From positions 1 to 5,572 of the forward strand of contig DLYT01000155.1 in assembly GCA_003447595.1 (NCBI GenBank): a stretch of DNA of 5,572 bases, given 5' to 3'. This stretch comes from Porphyromonadaceae bacterium (GTDB taxonomy: Bacteria > Bacteroidota > Bacteroidia > Bacteroidales > CAMTPD01). Positions 1 through 5,572 of the stretch are shown here, in pieces (the first letter of the stretch is position 1; each line of letters opens with the position of its first letter). A model generated the notes under the pieces. It made no database searches. It was not told where the DNA came from and saw only the letters and a program-made list of their open reading frames with translations. Both the position numbers and the translations under genes were made by a program.

Positions 1-1091
1 AGCTGCTGCTGAATGGTATTCTCAGCAATAGGCATTTGCTGCTGAAACTTGTTGTTCTTGTCTGGTTTCCCCCAGCAAGCAATAAACGGAACACGCACCC
101 CACCTTCATATTCGGTACCCTTTTTGCCTCGAAGCGGAGCCGATGACGTATATCCTTTCATTGCACCCAGCGGAGCATCCGAGCCATTATCACCTAAGAA
201 AATAATCAGTGTATTCTCAGCGATACCCTTTTCTTGCAAATGATCCATAATATCGTTGAGCGACTTATCCATTCCTTCAATTAGCGTAGCAAAAGCAACC
301 GCCTGATCATTCTTCCCTTGATTGGCATAGTTTGCGACAAAACGCTTATCTGCCTCAAAAGGAGCATGCACCGCATAGTGAGCCATGTATAAAAAGAACG
401 GCTTCTGATCCGCAATCGACTTGTCGATTTGTTCGTTCGCTTCCAGCGTAAGCGCATCACTGAGGAATACATCTTTGCCGTGATACTTTTCCAATCCCGG
501 TACGGCTCTCGACTTGTTTCCTTTGATATTGCCATAGCCATGCTCACCGTAATAACTACCCGGTTGCCCAATTGAGCAGCCCGCAATATTTACATCAAAA
601 CCAATGTTTTTAGGATCTTCACCCTCACTGCCAATACAACCGAAGTGAGCCTTACCCACGTGAATGGTACGATAGCCAGCCTCTTTCAATACCTTCGGGA
701 TGGTAGGCATATTCTTGGAGATACCTTGCCAATTCCAATCGGCCGGGCCATATGGAGTGCGGTTGTTACTTTCAGAGTTGATCCAGTTGGTAGTACCGTG
801 GCGTGTAGAATTCTGTCCCGTCATGATGGAAGTACGCGTAGGCGAACTCACACTCTGTGCGTAAAACGTAGAGAAGCGAACCCCTTGTTGTGCCATACGT
901 TCCATACCCGGAGTACGGTACCAGTCGTTGAGCGGATGCTTTACAGCCTCCCCTTTGTCGTTTGTAATAAATGGGAGAGAGGTATCCATCACACCCATGT
1001 CATCCACCAAAAAAACAATAATATTAGGACGCTCCTGTGCCGATACAAGTCCCGACGCAGCAAGCATAGAGCAGCAGATCATCTTTTTCAT
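1..1091 (-). CDS. Exported serine-type sulfatase (S1 family), 3' end outside the window
   Basis: This is the N-terminal part (363 complete codons) of an alkaline-phosphatase-fold sulfatase that hydrolyses sulfate esters, probably on glycans, in the periplasm or outer envelope. A type I signal peptide covers residues 1-18, with likely cleavage after VSA before QERPN. The metal-binding pair D30-D31 lies in FLVDDMG. The core motif S82-S-P-T-R86, followed by TSIMTGQ, is the Ser form of C/S-x-P-x-R, so Ser82 should be converted to formylglycine by an anaerobic radical-SAM maturase (anSME) encoded elsewhere. The second sulfatase signature is GYRTIHVGKAH (139-149). H238/H242 in MAHYAVHAP, D301-N302 in GDNGSD, and K323/K324 in LRGKKGTEYEGG complete the visible active site. 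The frame is open through the left edge; related enzymes usually have some 100-200 further residues. The start has a fitting signal peptide but no Shine-Dalgarno sequence. The substrate and S1 subfamily cannot be decided from this fragment. Family assignment is firm. Confidence 0.96.
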   Translation of the reverse strand, partial: MKKMICCSMLAASGLVSAQERPNIIVFLVDDMGVMDTSLPFITNDKGEAVKHPLNDWYRTPGMERMAQQGVRFSTFYAQSVSSPTRTSIMTGQNSTRHGTTNWINSESNNRTPYGPADWNWQGISKNMPTIPKVLKEAGYRTIHVGKAHFGCIGSEGEDPKNIGFDVNIAGCSIGQPGSYYGEHGYGNIKGNKSRAVPGLEKYHGKDVFLSDALTLEANEQIDKSIADQKPFFLYMAHYAVHAPFEADKRFVANYANQGKNDQAVAFATLIEGMDKSLNDIMDHLQEKGIAENTLIIFLGDNGSDAPLGAMKGYTSSAPLRGKKGTEYEGGVRVPFIACWGKPDKNNKFQQQMPIAENTIQQQ

Positions 1092-1123
1092 GATACGTAT
1101 TGTGTTGTTAGTTAGCTATTCGA

Positions 1124-1153
1124 TACAAGTAAGATTATTGAATCTCACTTGTA
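1124..1153. repeat. Inverted repeat upstream of the sulfatase
   Basis: TACAAGTAAGATT (1124-1136) and AATCTCACTTGTA (1141-1153) form a 13-bp inverted repeat around a 4-base spacer, with one imperfect pair at 1131/1146. Read as sulfatase-strand RNA, that pair becomes a G-U wobble, so the hairpin is continuous in the leader direction. It lies 32 bp upstream of the sulfatase start. No T-run follows on either strand, so it is not a typical terminator. It could be an operator or a 5' leader hairpin. The structure is seen directly; the role is inferred. Confidence 0.6.
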
Positions 1154-1235
1154 AAGATAATAGATTTATAACAAAAGATTGAATCCACATAAATACATTA
1201 TTTAGAGAGAGGTATCGTGCTTTTGAAAATCTTGC

Positions 1236-1243
1236 TACATTTG
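1236..1243 (+). promoter_or_regulatory. Possible -7 promoter element for the PliI-like lipoprotein gene
   Basis: TACATTTG matches the Bacteroidota -7 consensus TAnnTTTG exactly. It lies 92 bp upstream of the lipoprotein start, which would give a leader of roughly 80-85 bases. No TTTG sits at the expected -33 spacing; the nearest is at 1222-1225, only 10 bases upstream. The match could be chance, and a second near-match (TAATCTTG, 1287-1294) lies closer to the gene. Confidence 0.35.
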
Positions 1244-1335
1244 CGAAATATGTAAAAATGAATCATCATAAATACGATCGTTGCTATAATCTTGTTATAT
1301 AGAATAGAATTAAAAGCCAAAAAGAAAAAGGAGTT

Positions 1336-2286
1336 ATGAAAAAGACATTATCACTGTGCGTTGCTTTATCAATCGCACTACCATTTACCTCGTGTAAGCA
1401 ATCGAACACAGAAAGCCAAACAAAATCTGAGTCGACAACAAGTATTATCGGAAGCTATGCTACATCAGATTACAATCAGCGTAGCGAAGGATACGATTTT
1501 GTTGCAGTAACGATATCTCAGCTCACAGACAGTACAGCAAAAGTTGCCGTACGTTCACGTGCAGACATTAAAAAGCCAACGTGTCGATTTGATGCCGTTG
1601 GCACCATGCAAGGAAAAGATACCGTATTGGTCCAAAAAGACGGAGAGTCAATTTACTTTACGGTTCATAGCGATACTCTCAATGTATCCTCTCCAAATCC
1701 TAACGGACTTTATTACTACTGTTCGGGCGGTGCAAGTCTCGATCAAGACTATATCAAACTTACAGCACCACTCGACGAGTCCCTTCTCGATCAGCGTAGT
1801 TATGCGCAGGTTCTAAACTATAACAATTACTCGTTTGATGTAGAAGTGGTAGGAGATACCCTTACAGTCACTCCTTACGGACTAGAAATATCTAACGAAC
1901 CACAAAAGCAAGACATTGCCGGGTATACCGTTGTGAATGCCGAAGTCGGAGATTTGAACATAGACGGATACCCTGAGGTATTTGTATACCTTACTTCAGA
2001 CGGAAGCGGTAGTTATGGCAAATTGATCGGTTATTCGGTCAATAATGGCAAATCAATGAGTCAGGTTTGTATGCCCGAGATTTCCGAAAACAAAGAAATC
2101 AGTCAAGGCTATATGGGACACGACGAGATGGCAATCGTGGAATCTACTTTCTGCCAACGCTTCCCGATCTATAAAGAAGGCGATACCAATGCAAAACCTA
2201 CGGGCGGTACACGCCAAGTACAATACAAATTGGTAGATGGCGAAGCCTGTCGCACCCTCAAGGTAGATAAAGTAGTCGAGTATTAA
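1336..2286 (+). CDS. Lipoprotein with C-terminal PliI-like (i-type lysozyme inhibitor) domain
   Basis: The 316-residue product begins with a type II signal peptide; residues 16-20 are PFTSC, so Cys20 is the predicted lipidated residue. No acidic run follows it, which suggests a periplasm-facing rather than surface lipoprotein. Residues ~36-142 form a domain I do not recognise, with C83 and C129 as a possible disulfide and a GLYYYCSGGASL segment at 124-135. Residues ~155-314 resemble the PliI family: DLNIDGYPE (206-214), the loop SGSYG (224-228), GYMGHDE (258-264), FPIYKEGD (276-283) and PTGGTRQVQYKLV (288-300). In PliI of Aeromonas a Ser and a Tyr three residues apart on a loop enter the lysozyme active site; S224 and Y227 have that spacing. 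This assignment rests on recalled family motifs, not on a search. AGGAG ends only two bases before the ATG, unusually close. The gene appears to stand alone, converges on the amide hydrolase gene, and shares its terminator. Inhibition of lysozyme is an inference. Confidence 0.9.
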   Translation: MKKTLSLCVALSIALPFTSCKQSNTESQTKSESTTSIIGSYATSDYNQRSEGYDFVAVTISQLTDSTAKVAVRSRADIKKPTCRFDAVGTMQGKDTVLVQKDGESIYFTVHSDTLNVSSPNPNGLYYYCSGGASLDQDYIKLTAPLDESLLDQRSYAQVLNYNNYSFDVEVVGDTLTVTPYGLEISNEPQKQDIAGYTVVNAEVGDLNIDGYPEVFVYLTSDGSGSYGKLIGYSVNNGKSMSQVCMPEISENKEISQGYMGHDEMAIVESTFCQRFPIYKEGDTNAKPTGGTRQVQYKLVDGEACRTLKVDKVVEY

Positions 2287-2307
2287 GCTCTGTATTATAA
2301 TAAAATA

Positions 2308-2348
2308 AACCCCGATCTTCTCAAGTTGGAGATCGGGGTTCGCTTTTT
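2308..2348. terminator. Bidirectional terminator between convergent genes
   Basis: AACCCCGATCT (2308-2318) pairs perfectly with AGATCGGGGTT (2330-2340); a wobble pair and a C-G pair extend the stem inward, leaving a 7-base loop. T5 at 2344-2348 follows on the plus strand. On the minus strand the stem runs into TTATTTTATTATAA. The hairpin sits 21 bp after the lipoprotein stop and 19 bp beyond the hydrolase stop, so it probably ends both transcripts. Confidence 0.88.
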
Positions 2349-2359
2349 ATAGGAGATGA

Positions 2360-3499
2360 TTATTTTTTAGGAATTACGTATGGTTTAGCCTCAAACTTAC
2401 CATTATCCAAAGGCAAATATGTTTCCGTAGCCACCTCGCGGACAATGGTAGGAACATGTATGCATTGTACCGACGGATCATACATCGTTCTGAAGTAGAA
2501 GTTTAGATTTGACAAATCAGACACCGAAGTCCATTGTGTAGCACTAGGCATATTCGGAATATGCTCACGATGATCACGTGCAAACTCACTTCCAATCGGG
2601 ATATCAAAATTATTCAGAATATGAAAAGCCTCTTGTACGCAACCCATGGTATTGTTATATTCCGGAGCACTAAAAAGATAGAAGGCAGCTCTTACAAAAC
2701 GAGAGGGAGGAGTTATATCTCCCGGCAAACCCAATGCCGCAGTGCCTGCGCCCAACGATTTAGCAGTATATCCGCCATACTCTTTCGTTACAATAGTACC
2801 AGGCTGCACATTCATATAATTACTTAAGTTGGTCAGTTGCCAATCATACCCCGGAGAGTTGGTCAGTACACCAATATTTTCATACACCTTGACTTCTCCA
2901 TTATTGATAATCTCGATTACGATATTACGTCCTGTTTTATCGCCCACACGCCAGTGGCCGGTAGGAGTAGGCATCCCTTCGGTATCGATGTAAACCGGAG
3001 CCAACGTAATGGAAGGTAGCTGAGCCAGCATTTCATCCACCGTTGCAAAGTTCGTAAGCATCCACCTTACAAAATCCATATCCGAAAGCGTTGCGTTTTT
3101 ACGATTCGGATCATATTTAGCCAGCGAACCAAAACCTTTGAAGTAGAAGATCCCCGCATTCAGCCCCTTCTCATTCACCCCTTCACCAATAAACTGATCC
3201 ACCGTAACAGATATACCCACAAAGCCATATTTAGCTTTCCAAGAGAACCCCTTGGTACCGTCGGGCATGGTTGTGGTATAGTTATAACCGGCCGGAGAAA
3301 CCATCAACTTGCTATTCAAACTCGATTCGGCCCATTCGATGGTACGAGCTTGAATAAGATCCTTGTTGGTCGTAAGAAGCGAAATCCCCGTGCAAGCCAA
3401 AGCACATTGGGAACCTCCCGAAAAAGACGCACCCGTAATTAGTGCATACACGCCTGACACAGCAAAGTAGCCAAGCAACAAATAAAGCGAACGTTTCAT
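2360..3499 (-). CDS. Exported linear amide C-N hydrolase (penicillin V acylase / bile salt hydrolase family)
   Basis: This 379-residue Ntn hydrolase cleaves linear amide bonds; known family substrates include conjugated bile salts, penicillin V and acyl-homoserine lactones. A hydrophobic export segment spans residues 4-24. The nucleophile is Cys36 in ALACTGIS, which must become the N-terminal residue, so 35 residues need to be removed. By comparison with Bacillus penicillin V acylase from memory: R52 in ARTIEW matches the conserved Arg, E55 stands where many members have Asp, Y119 in GIFYF matches the acylase Tyr where bile salt hydrolases usually have Asn, N214 in LTNSPGY matches the oxyanion Asn, and R267 in TPPSRFVR matches the final catalytic Arg. 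GLGLPGD (257-261 region) is also typical. These points favour a penicillin-V-acylase-like subgroup, but substrate cannot be read from sequence. ALAC faintly resembles a lipobox, but lipidation would block the catalytic amine and the hydrophobic stretch ends 12 residues earlier. No Shine-Dalgarno precedes the ATG. It is divergent from the DoxX gene. Confidence 0.95.
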   Translation of the reverse strand: MKRSLYLLLGYFAVSGVYALITGASFSGGSQCALACTGISLLTTNKDLIQARTIEWAESSLNSKLMVSPAGYNYTTTMPDGTKGFSWKAKYGFVGISVTVDQFIGEGVNEKGLNAGIFYFKGFGSLAKYDPNRKNATLSDMDFVRWMLTNFATVDEMLAQLPSITLAPVYIDTEGMPTPTGHWRVGDKTGRNIVIEIINNGEVKVYENIGVLTNSPGYDWQLTNLSNYMNVQPGTIVTKEYGGYTAKSLGAGTAALGLPGDITPPSRFVRAAFYLFSAPEYNNTMGCVQEAFHILNNFDIPIGSEFARDHREHIPNMPSATQWTSVSDLSNLNFYFRTMYDPSVQCIHVPTIVREVATETYLPLDNGKFEAKPYVIPKK

Positions 3500-3696
3500 A
3501 AATATTCAATCAAGTTTAATCCATTTATACAAACAAACATGTTATATAAGCGAATGGTTTTATAAACATTGAAAGGAGAGTCGTAGACGATCAATATCTA
3601 GTTATAGATCATTCAAATACAGATGTTTTCGTTCAATATTAATTTCAGATTTGATACATGATTCTTTCGAACTATAAAACTTAAAAATACGTGATT

Positions 3697-4338
3697 ATGA
3701 AAGACTTTTGGTTTTGGGGAGCACCTGCTAAAGAAAATCAGCAATCCCTGGTAAGCTTATTCTTACGTCTGTTTATCAGCATTGCCATGCTTACACACGG
3801 CCTGATGAAGGTCGAAAACTTCGCACATCTATCCACCGTATTTCCCGATCCCTTGGGAATAGGCTCCGAAGCATCATTGGCATTGGCAACCTTTGCCGAG
3901 GTAGGATGCTCCATTCTTTTAATCATCGGGCTATTTACCCGTTTTGCCGGACTTACGTTGATTATCAATATGACTGTCGCTTCCATGTTGGCATCCGGCG
4001 ACAAAGGCTTCTCCTCACATGAGTTGCCCGCTATTTACCTAGCTATTTATGTGGCAATAACCGTGTTGGGAGCAGGGCGTTACTCACTCGACTGGGTGCT
4101 ACTTACACGCAAGCATAATTTCACAGGCAAAGAATGCATCAATATGACACCTGCCGATCGTATGGTTCGACTTCTATTGGGACTTCTTTGTTGGTTCTTG
4201 ATCTATATGAATGTCGTAACCGGTACATGGGTTTTCGTACTTTTGATCATCTCCATACCATTGTTTGTAACCAGTTTCTGGGGATATTGCGGATTGTATT
4301 CTATTCTGTTCAAAGGCAGCCAATGCAGTAACAAATAA
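3697..4338 (+). CDS. DoxX-family membrane protein fused to a DUF2892 domain
   Basis: The 213-residue integral membrane protein has two parts. Residues ~15-135 are DoxX-like, with about four transmembrane segments (near 17-36, 58-79, 84-100, 110-127), a typical GLMKVENF segment after the first (36-43), and GAGRYSLDW at the end (126-134). Residues ~149-210 match the DUF2892/YgaP-type membrane domain: NMTPADRMVRLLLG (149-162), two close helices (157-174, 177-196), then GYCGLY with Cys198 and a final Cys210. The two cysteines are characteristic of that domain. DoxX proteins are small membrane proteins, some linked to thiosulfate:quinone oxidoreductase or redox stress; DUF2892 domains often accompany rhodanese modules. 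The actual role here is unknown. I chose the ATG at 3697; an in-frame GTG at 3691 adds two residues and is less likely. There is no clear Shine-Dalgarno. The gene is separated by a hairpin from the fasciclin gene, so probably transcribed alone. Confidence 0.93.
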   Translation: MKDFWFWGAPAKENQQSLVSLFLRLFISIAMLTHGLMKVENFAHLSTVFPDPLGIGSEASLALATFAEVGCSILLIIGLFTRFAGLTLIINMTVASMLASGDKGFSSHELPAIYLAIYVAITVLGAGRYSLDWVLLTRKHNFTGKECINMTPADRMVRLLLGLLCWFLIYMNVVTGTWVFVLLIISIPLFVTSFWGYCGLYSILFKGSQCSNK

Positions 4339-4404
4339 AGAAATAACAAATAAGCAAGAATCGACTTTCGCGTTAAATTTAAGATGAATCCGATTCCGAG
4401 TAAT

Positions 4405-4439
4405 TAAAGACCTATAAATAGGTGCTTTATGCTGTTTTT
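4405..4439 (+). terminator. Probable terminator of the DoxX gene
   Basis: TAAAGACCTA (4405-4414) pairs with TAGGT (4419-4423) and, past a bulged G at 4424, with CTTTA (4425-4429). The loop is TAAA. T5 follows at 4435-4439. The stem is AT-rich and interrupted, so termination may be incomplete, with some read-through into the fasciclin gene possible. Confidence 0.55.
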
Positions 4440-4497
4440 ATGAAAACCAAAATGCAGTATTGCTGTTTTATACAAACGATTTATTTATGCTACAACT

Positions 4498-5436
4498 ATG
4501 AAAAAGATTGGGATTTTTTCAATTCTATTCGTCCTATTTAGCTTAGCTTGGGTAGGATGTGATGACGATGATGACAAACATGATGTGCCTACAGCAAATA
4601 TATTGCAACTGGTGCAAAGTACTCCAGCATTATCAACGTTGAATGCTGCCATAGATGCAGCAGATTTAGAGTCAGCTTTGAGCTCTACAACTGCATCTTA
4701 TACTGTTTTTGCTCCGACCAATGCCGCATTTGCAAAACTTCCCGAAGGAACCTTGGAATCGTTATTGGGAGACCCGGATGGAGCATTAAAAAACATTCTA
4801 TTGTATCATGTAGTTAATGGCATCTATCGTCCCGAAAAACTTACAAACGGGATGATGCTAACAGCTCTCAATGGTGATCAACTCACCATTACAACAAGTG
4901 GTAGTACCATTTATGTAAATGACATCGCTTTATCAATTGCCCCCGTTTGGGCAACCAATGGTATTGTATATGTTATTGATACAGTGCTGATACCACCGGT
5001 GAAACCGTTCAATAAGACATTGATGCAAATTGTAGAAGGATCAAGCGTACACAAAACACTAGAAGCAGCCTTGATAGCCGCAAAACTAAACACTGCACTA
5101 TCAGACCCGAAAGCTACTCTTACATTGTTTGCGCCAACTGATGCAGCATTTGCTCTTTTACCAGAAGGAACTGTAGAAGAATTACTAAAGAATCCGGAAG
5201 GCGAATTAAAGAACATCTTATTGTACCACGTTTTAGGCTCGAAAGTACTAAGTAGTCAGATCAAAGCAGGAGCAGTTCCTACATTGTTTGGCGAAACCGT
5301 AACAATCAGCATTGAGGATGGCGATGTATTTGTAAATAATGCAAAAGTAACTATCAAAGACGTAGAAGCAACAAATGGAGTAATACACGTAATTGATGCC
5401 GTACTTATTCCGGAAGAAAAAGCTCCTGCTAAATAA
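4498..5436 (+). CDS. Surface lipoprotein with two fasciclin (FAS1) domains
   Basis: The 312-residue product has a type II signal peptide ending AWVGC, so Cys21 should be lipidated. Five Asp residues (22-26) and Lys27 follow at once; an acidic run directly after the cysteine resembles the Bacteroidota lipoprotein export signal, so display on the outer surface is likely. Two complete FAS1 domains follow. The first (~33-167) has the H1 box TVFAPTNAAF (69-78), LLYHVV (101-106) and NGIVYVIDTVLIP (154-166). The second (~174-305) has LTLFAPTDAAF (208-218), LLYHVL (241-246) and NGVIHVIDAVLIP (293-305). The halves are clearly an ancient internal duplication, with matching LPEGT and LKNILLYHV segments. 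FAS1 domains mediate adhesion to proteins or polysaccharides; the ligand here is unknown. The ATG is preceded by AT-rich sequence without a Shine-Dalgarno, as is common in this phylum. The DoxX gene lies upstream on the same strand, 159 bp away. Confidence 0.96.
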   Translation: MKKIGIFSILFVLFSLAWVGCDDDDDKHDVPTANILQLVQSTPALSTLNAAIDAADLESALSSTTASYTVFAPTNAAFAKLPEGTLESLLGDPDGALKNILLYHVVNGIYRPEKLTNGMMLTALNGDQLTITTSGSTIYVNDIALSIAPVWATNGIVYVIDTVLIPPVKPFNKTLMQIVEGSSVHKTLEAALIAAKLNTALSDPKATLTLFAPTDAAFALLPEGTVEELLKNPEGELKNILLYHVLGSKVLSSQIKAGAVPTLFGETVTISIEDGDVFVNNAKVTIKDVEATNGVIHVIDAVLIPEEKAPAK

Positions 5437-5459
5437 AAAGAACACCTCTCAATATAATG

Positions 5460-5500
5460 ATAGTCTCGTAAACACACGTTTGCGAGACTATTTTATTTTA
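5460..5500 (+). terminator. Strong terminator of the fasciclin gene
   Basis: ATAGTCTCGTAAAC (5460-5473) pairs with GTTTGCGAGACTAT (5478-5491) around an ACAC loop. The stem is 14 bp with one wobble pair at 5469/5482, followed by TTTTATTTTA (5491-5500). It starts 23 bp after the fasciclin stop. On the minus strand the flank is less T-rich, so it acts mainly on plus-strand transcription. Confidence 0.9.
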
Positions 5501-5505
5501 TAGCC

Positions 5506-5572
5506 TTACAACGATGTGGCCATCGGATCATTAGCCTGTTTGAGTAGCATTTTGAGCTTAGCGCGAAGTTTG
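5506..5572 (-). CDS. Possible 3' end of an unidentified minus-strand gene
   Basis: One minus-strand frame is open from the right edge for 21 codons and ends in TAA at 5506-5508, just beyond the fasciclin terminator. The peptide is KLRAKLKMLL followed by KQANDPMATSL. The basic, helix-prone composition is plausible for a protein C-terminus, and the convergent arrangement mirrors the gene pair at 2286/2360. It is too short to name. A second minus-strand frame is also open here (to a stop near 5494), so this is a weak call. Confidence 0.4.
   Translation of the reverse strand, partial: KLRAKLKMLLKQANDPMATSL

Noticed and set aside
1146..1175. Minus-strand promoter for the sulfatase: TTTG (complement of 1172-1175) with TACAAGTG (complement of 1146-1153) 18 bases on
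   Set aside because: The spacing is about right, but the -7 half keeps only the TA and the last G of TAnnTTTG, and it overlaps the inverted repeat. Too weak to list as a promoter.
645..1182. Plus-strand open frames at 645-1115 and 928-1182
   Set aside because: They lie antisense to the sulfatase, whose motifs fix the coding strand, and their translations are rich in Arg, His and Cys with no recognisable domain.
1258..1314. Short upstream frame in the PliI-like leader starting MNHHKYDRCYNLVI
   Set aside because: It is 14 codons long with no ribosome binding site or attenuator structure, and is expected by chance in AT-rich leader sequence.
3312..3509. Minus-strand open frame overlapping the start of the amide hydrolase
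   Set aside because: It is a shifted-frame shadow; the hydrolase frame carries the export segment and the catalytic Cys36.
3691..3696. GTG start for the DoxX protein
   Set aside because: It adds only Met-Ile before an ATG with the natural MKDFWFWG start; GTG is rarer and no ribosome binding site favours it.
4487..4501. Four-codon frame whose TGA overlaps the fasciclin ATG
   Set aside because: The overlap looks like translational coupling, but a 4-codon frame without a ribosome binding site arises easily by chance.
4911..5477. Minus-strand frames opposite the fasciclin gene
   Set aside because: They are antisense shadows of the second FAS1 domain and its terminator, with no family features.

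Overview
The window reads as a chromosomal stretch from a low-GC member of the Bacteroidota, most likely Bacteroidales. The grounds are a serine-type exported sulfatase, two lipoproteins with type II signal peptides (one with an acidic run after the cysteine that resembles the Bacteroidota surface-export signal), start codons that mostly lack a Shine-Dalgarno sequence, and a TAnnTTTG-like -7 element. No RNA gene, insertion sequence, CRISPR array or phage gene is visible.

Layout. Positions 1-1091 (minus) hold the N-terminal 363 residues of a sulfatase whose 3' end lies beyond the left edge. A 244-bp divergent intergenic region follows, with a near-perfect 13-bp inverted repeat. Next is a lipoprotein (1336-2286, plus) whose C-terminal half resembles the PliI family of i-type lysozyme inhibitors. 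It converges, across a bidirectional terminator hairpin (2308-2348), on an exported Ntn-type linear amide hydrolase of the penicillin V acylase / bile salt hydrolase family (2360-3499, minus). A 197-bp divergent gap leads to a DoxX-DUF2892 fusion membrane protein (3697-4338, plus). After a weaker hairpin terminator comes a two-domain fasciclin (FAS1) lipoprotein (4498-5436, plus), closed by a strong terminator (5460-5500). The last 67 bases may be the 3' end of another minus-strand gene.

The genes alternate in orientation and each has its own intergenic space, and usually its own terminator, so nothing looks like a multigene operon. Most products are predicted to work in the cell envelope: sulfate removal from glycans, amide-bond hydrolysis of small amphipathic substrates, possible lysozyme inhibition, surface adhesion, and a membrane protein possibly linked to redox or sulfur chemistry. 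That is consistent with life next to a host or a glycan-rich niche, but the shared theme is inferred. I see no clear new multigene system. The best leads are the PliI-like two-domain lipoprotein, the DoxX-DUF2892 fusion, and the inverted repeat upstream of the sulfatase.
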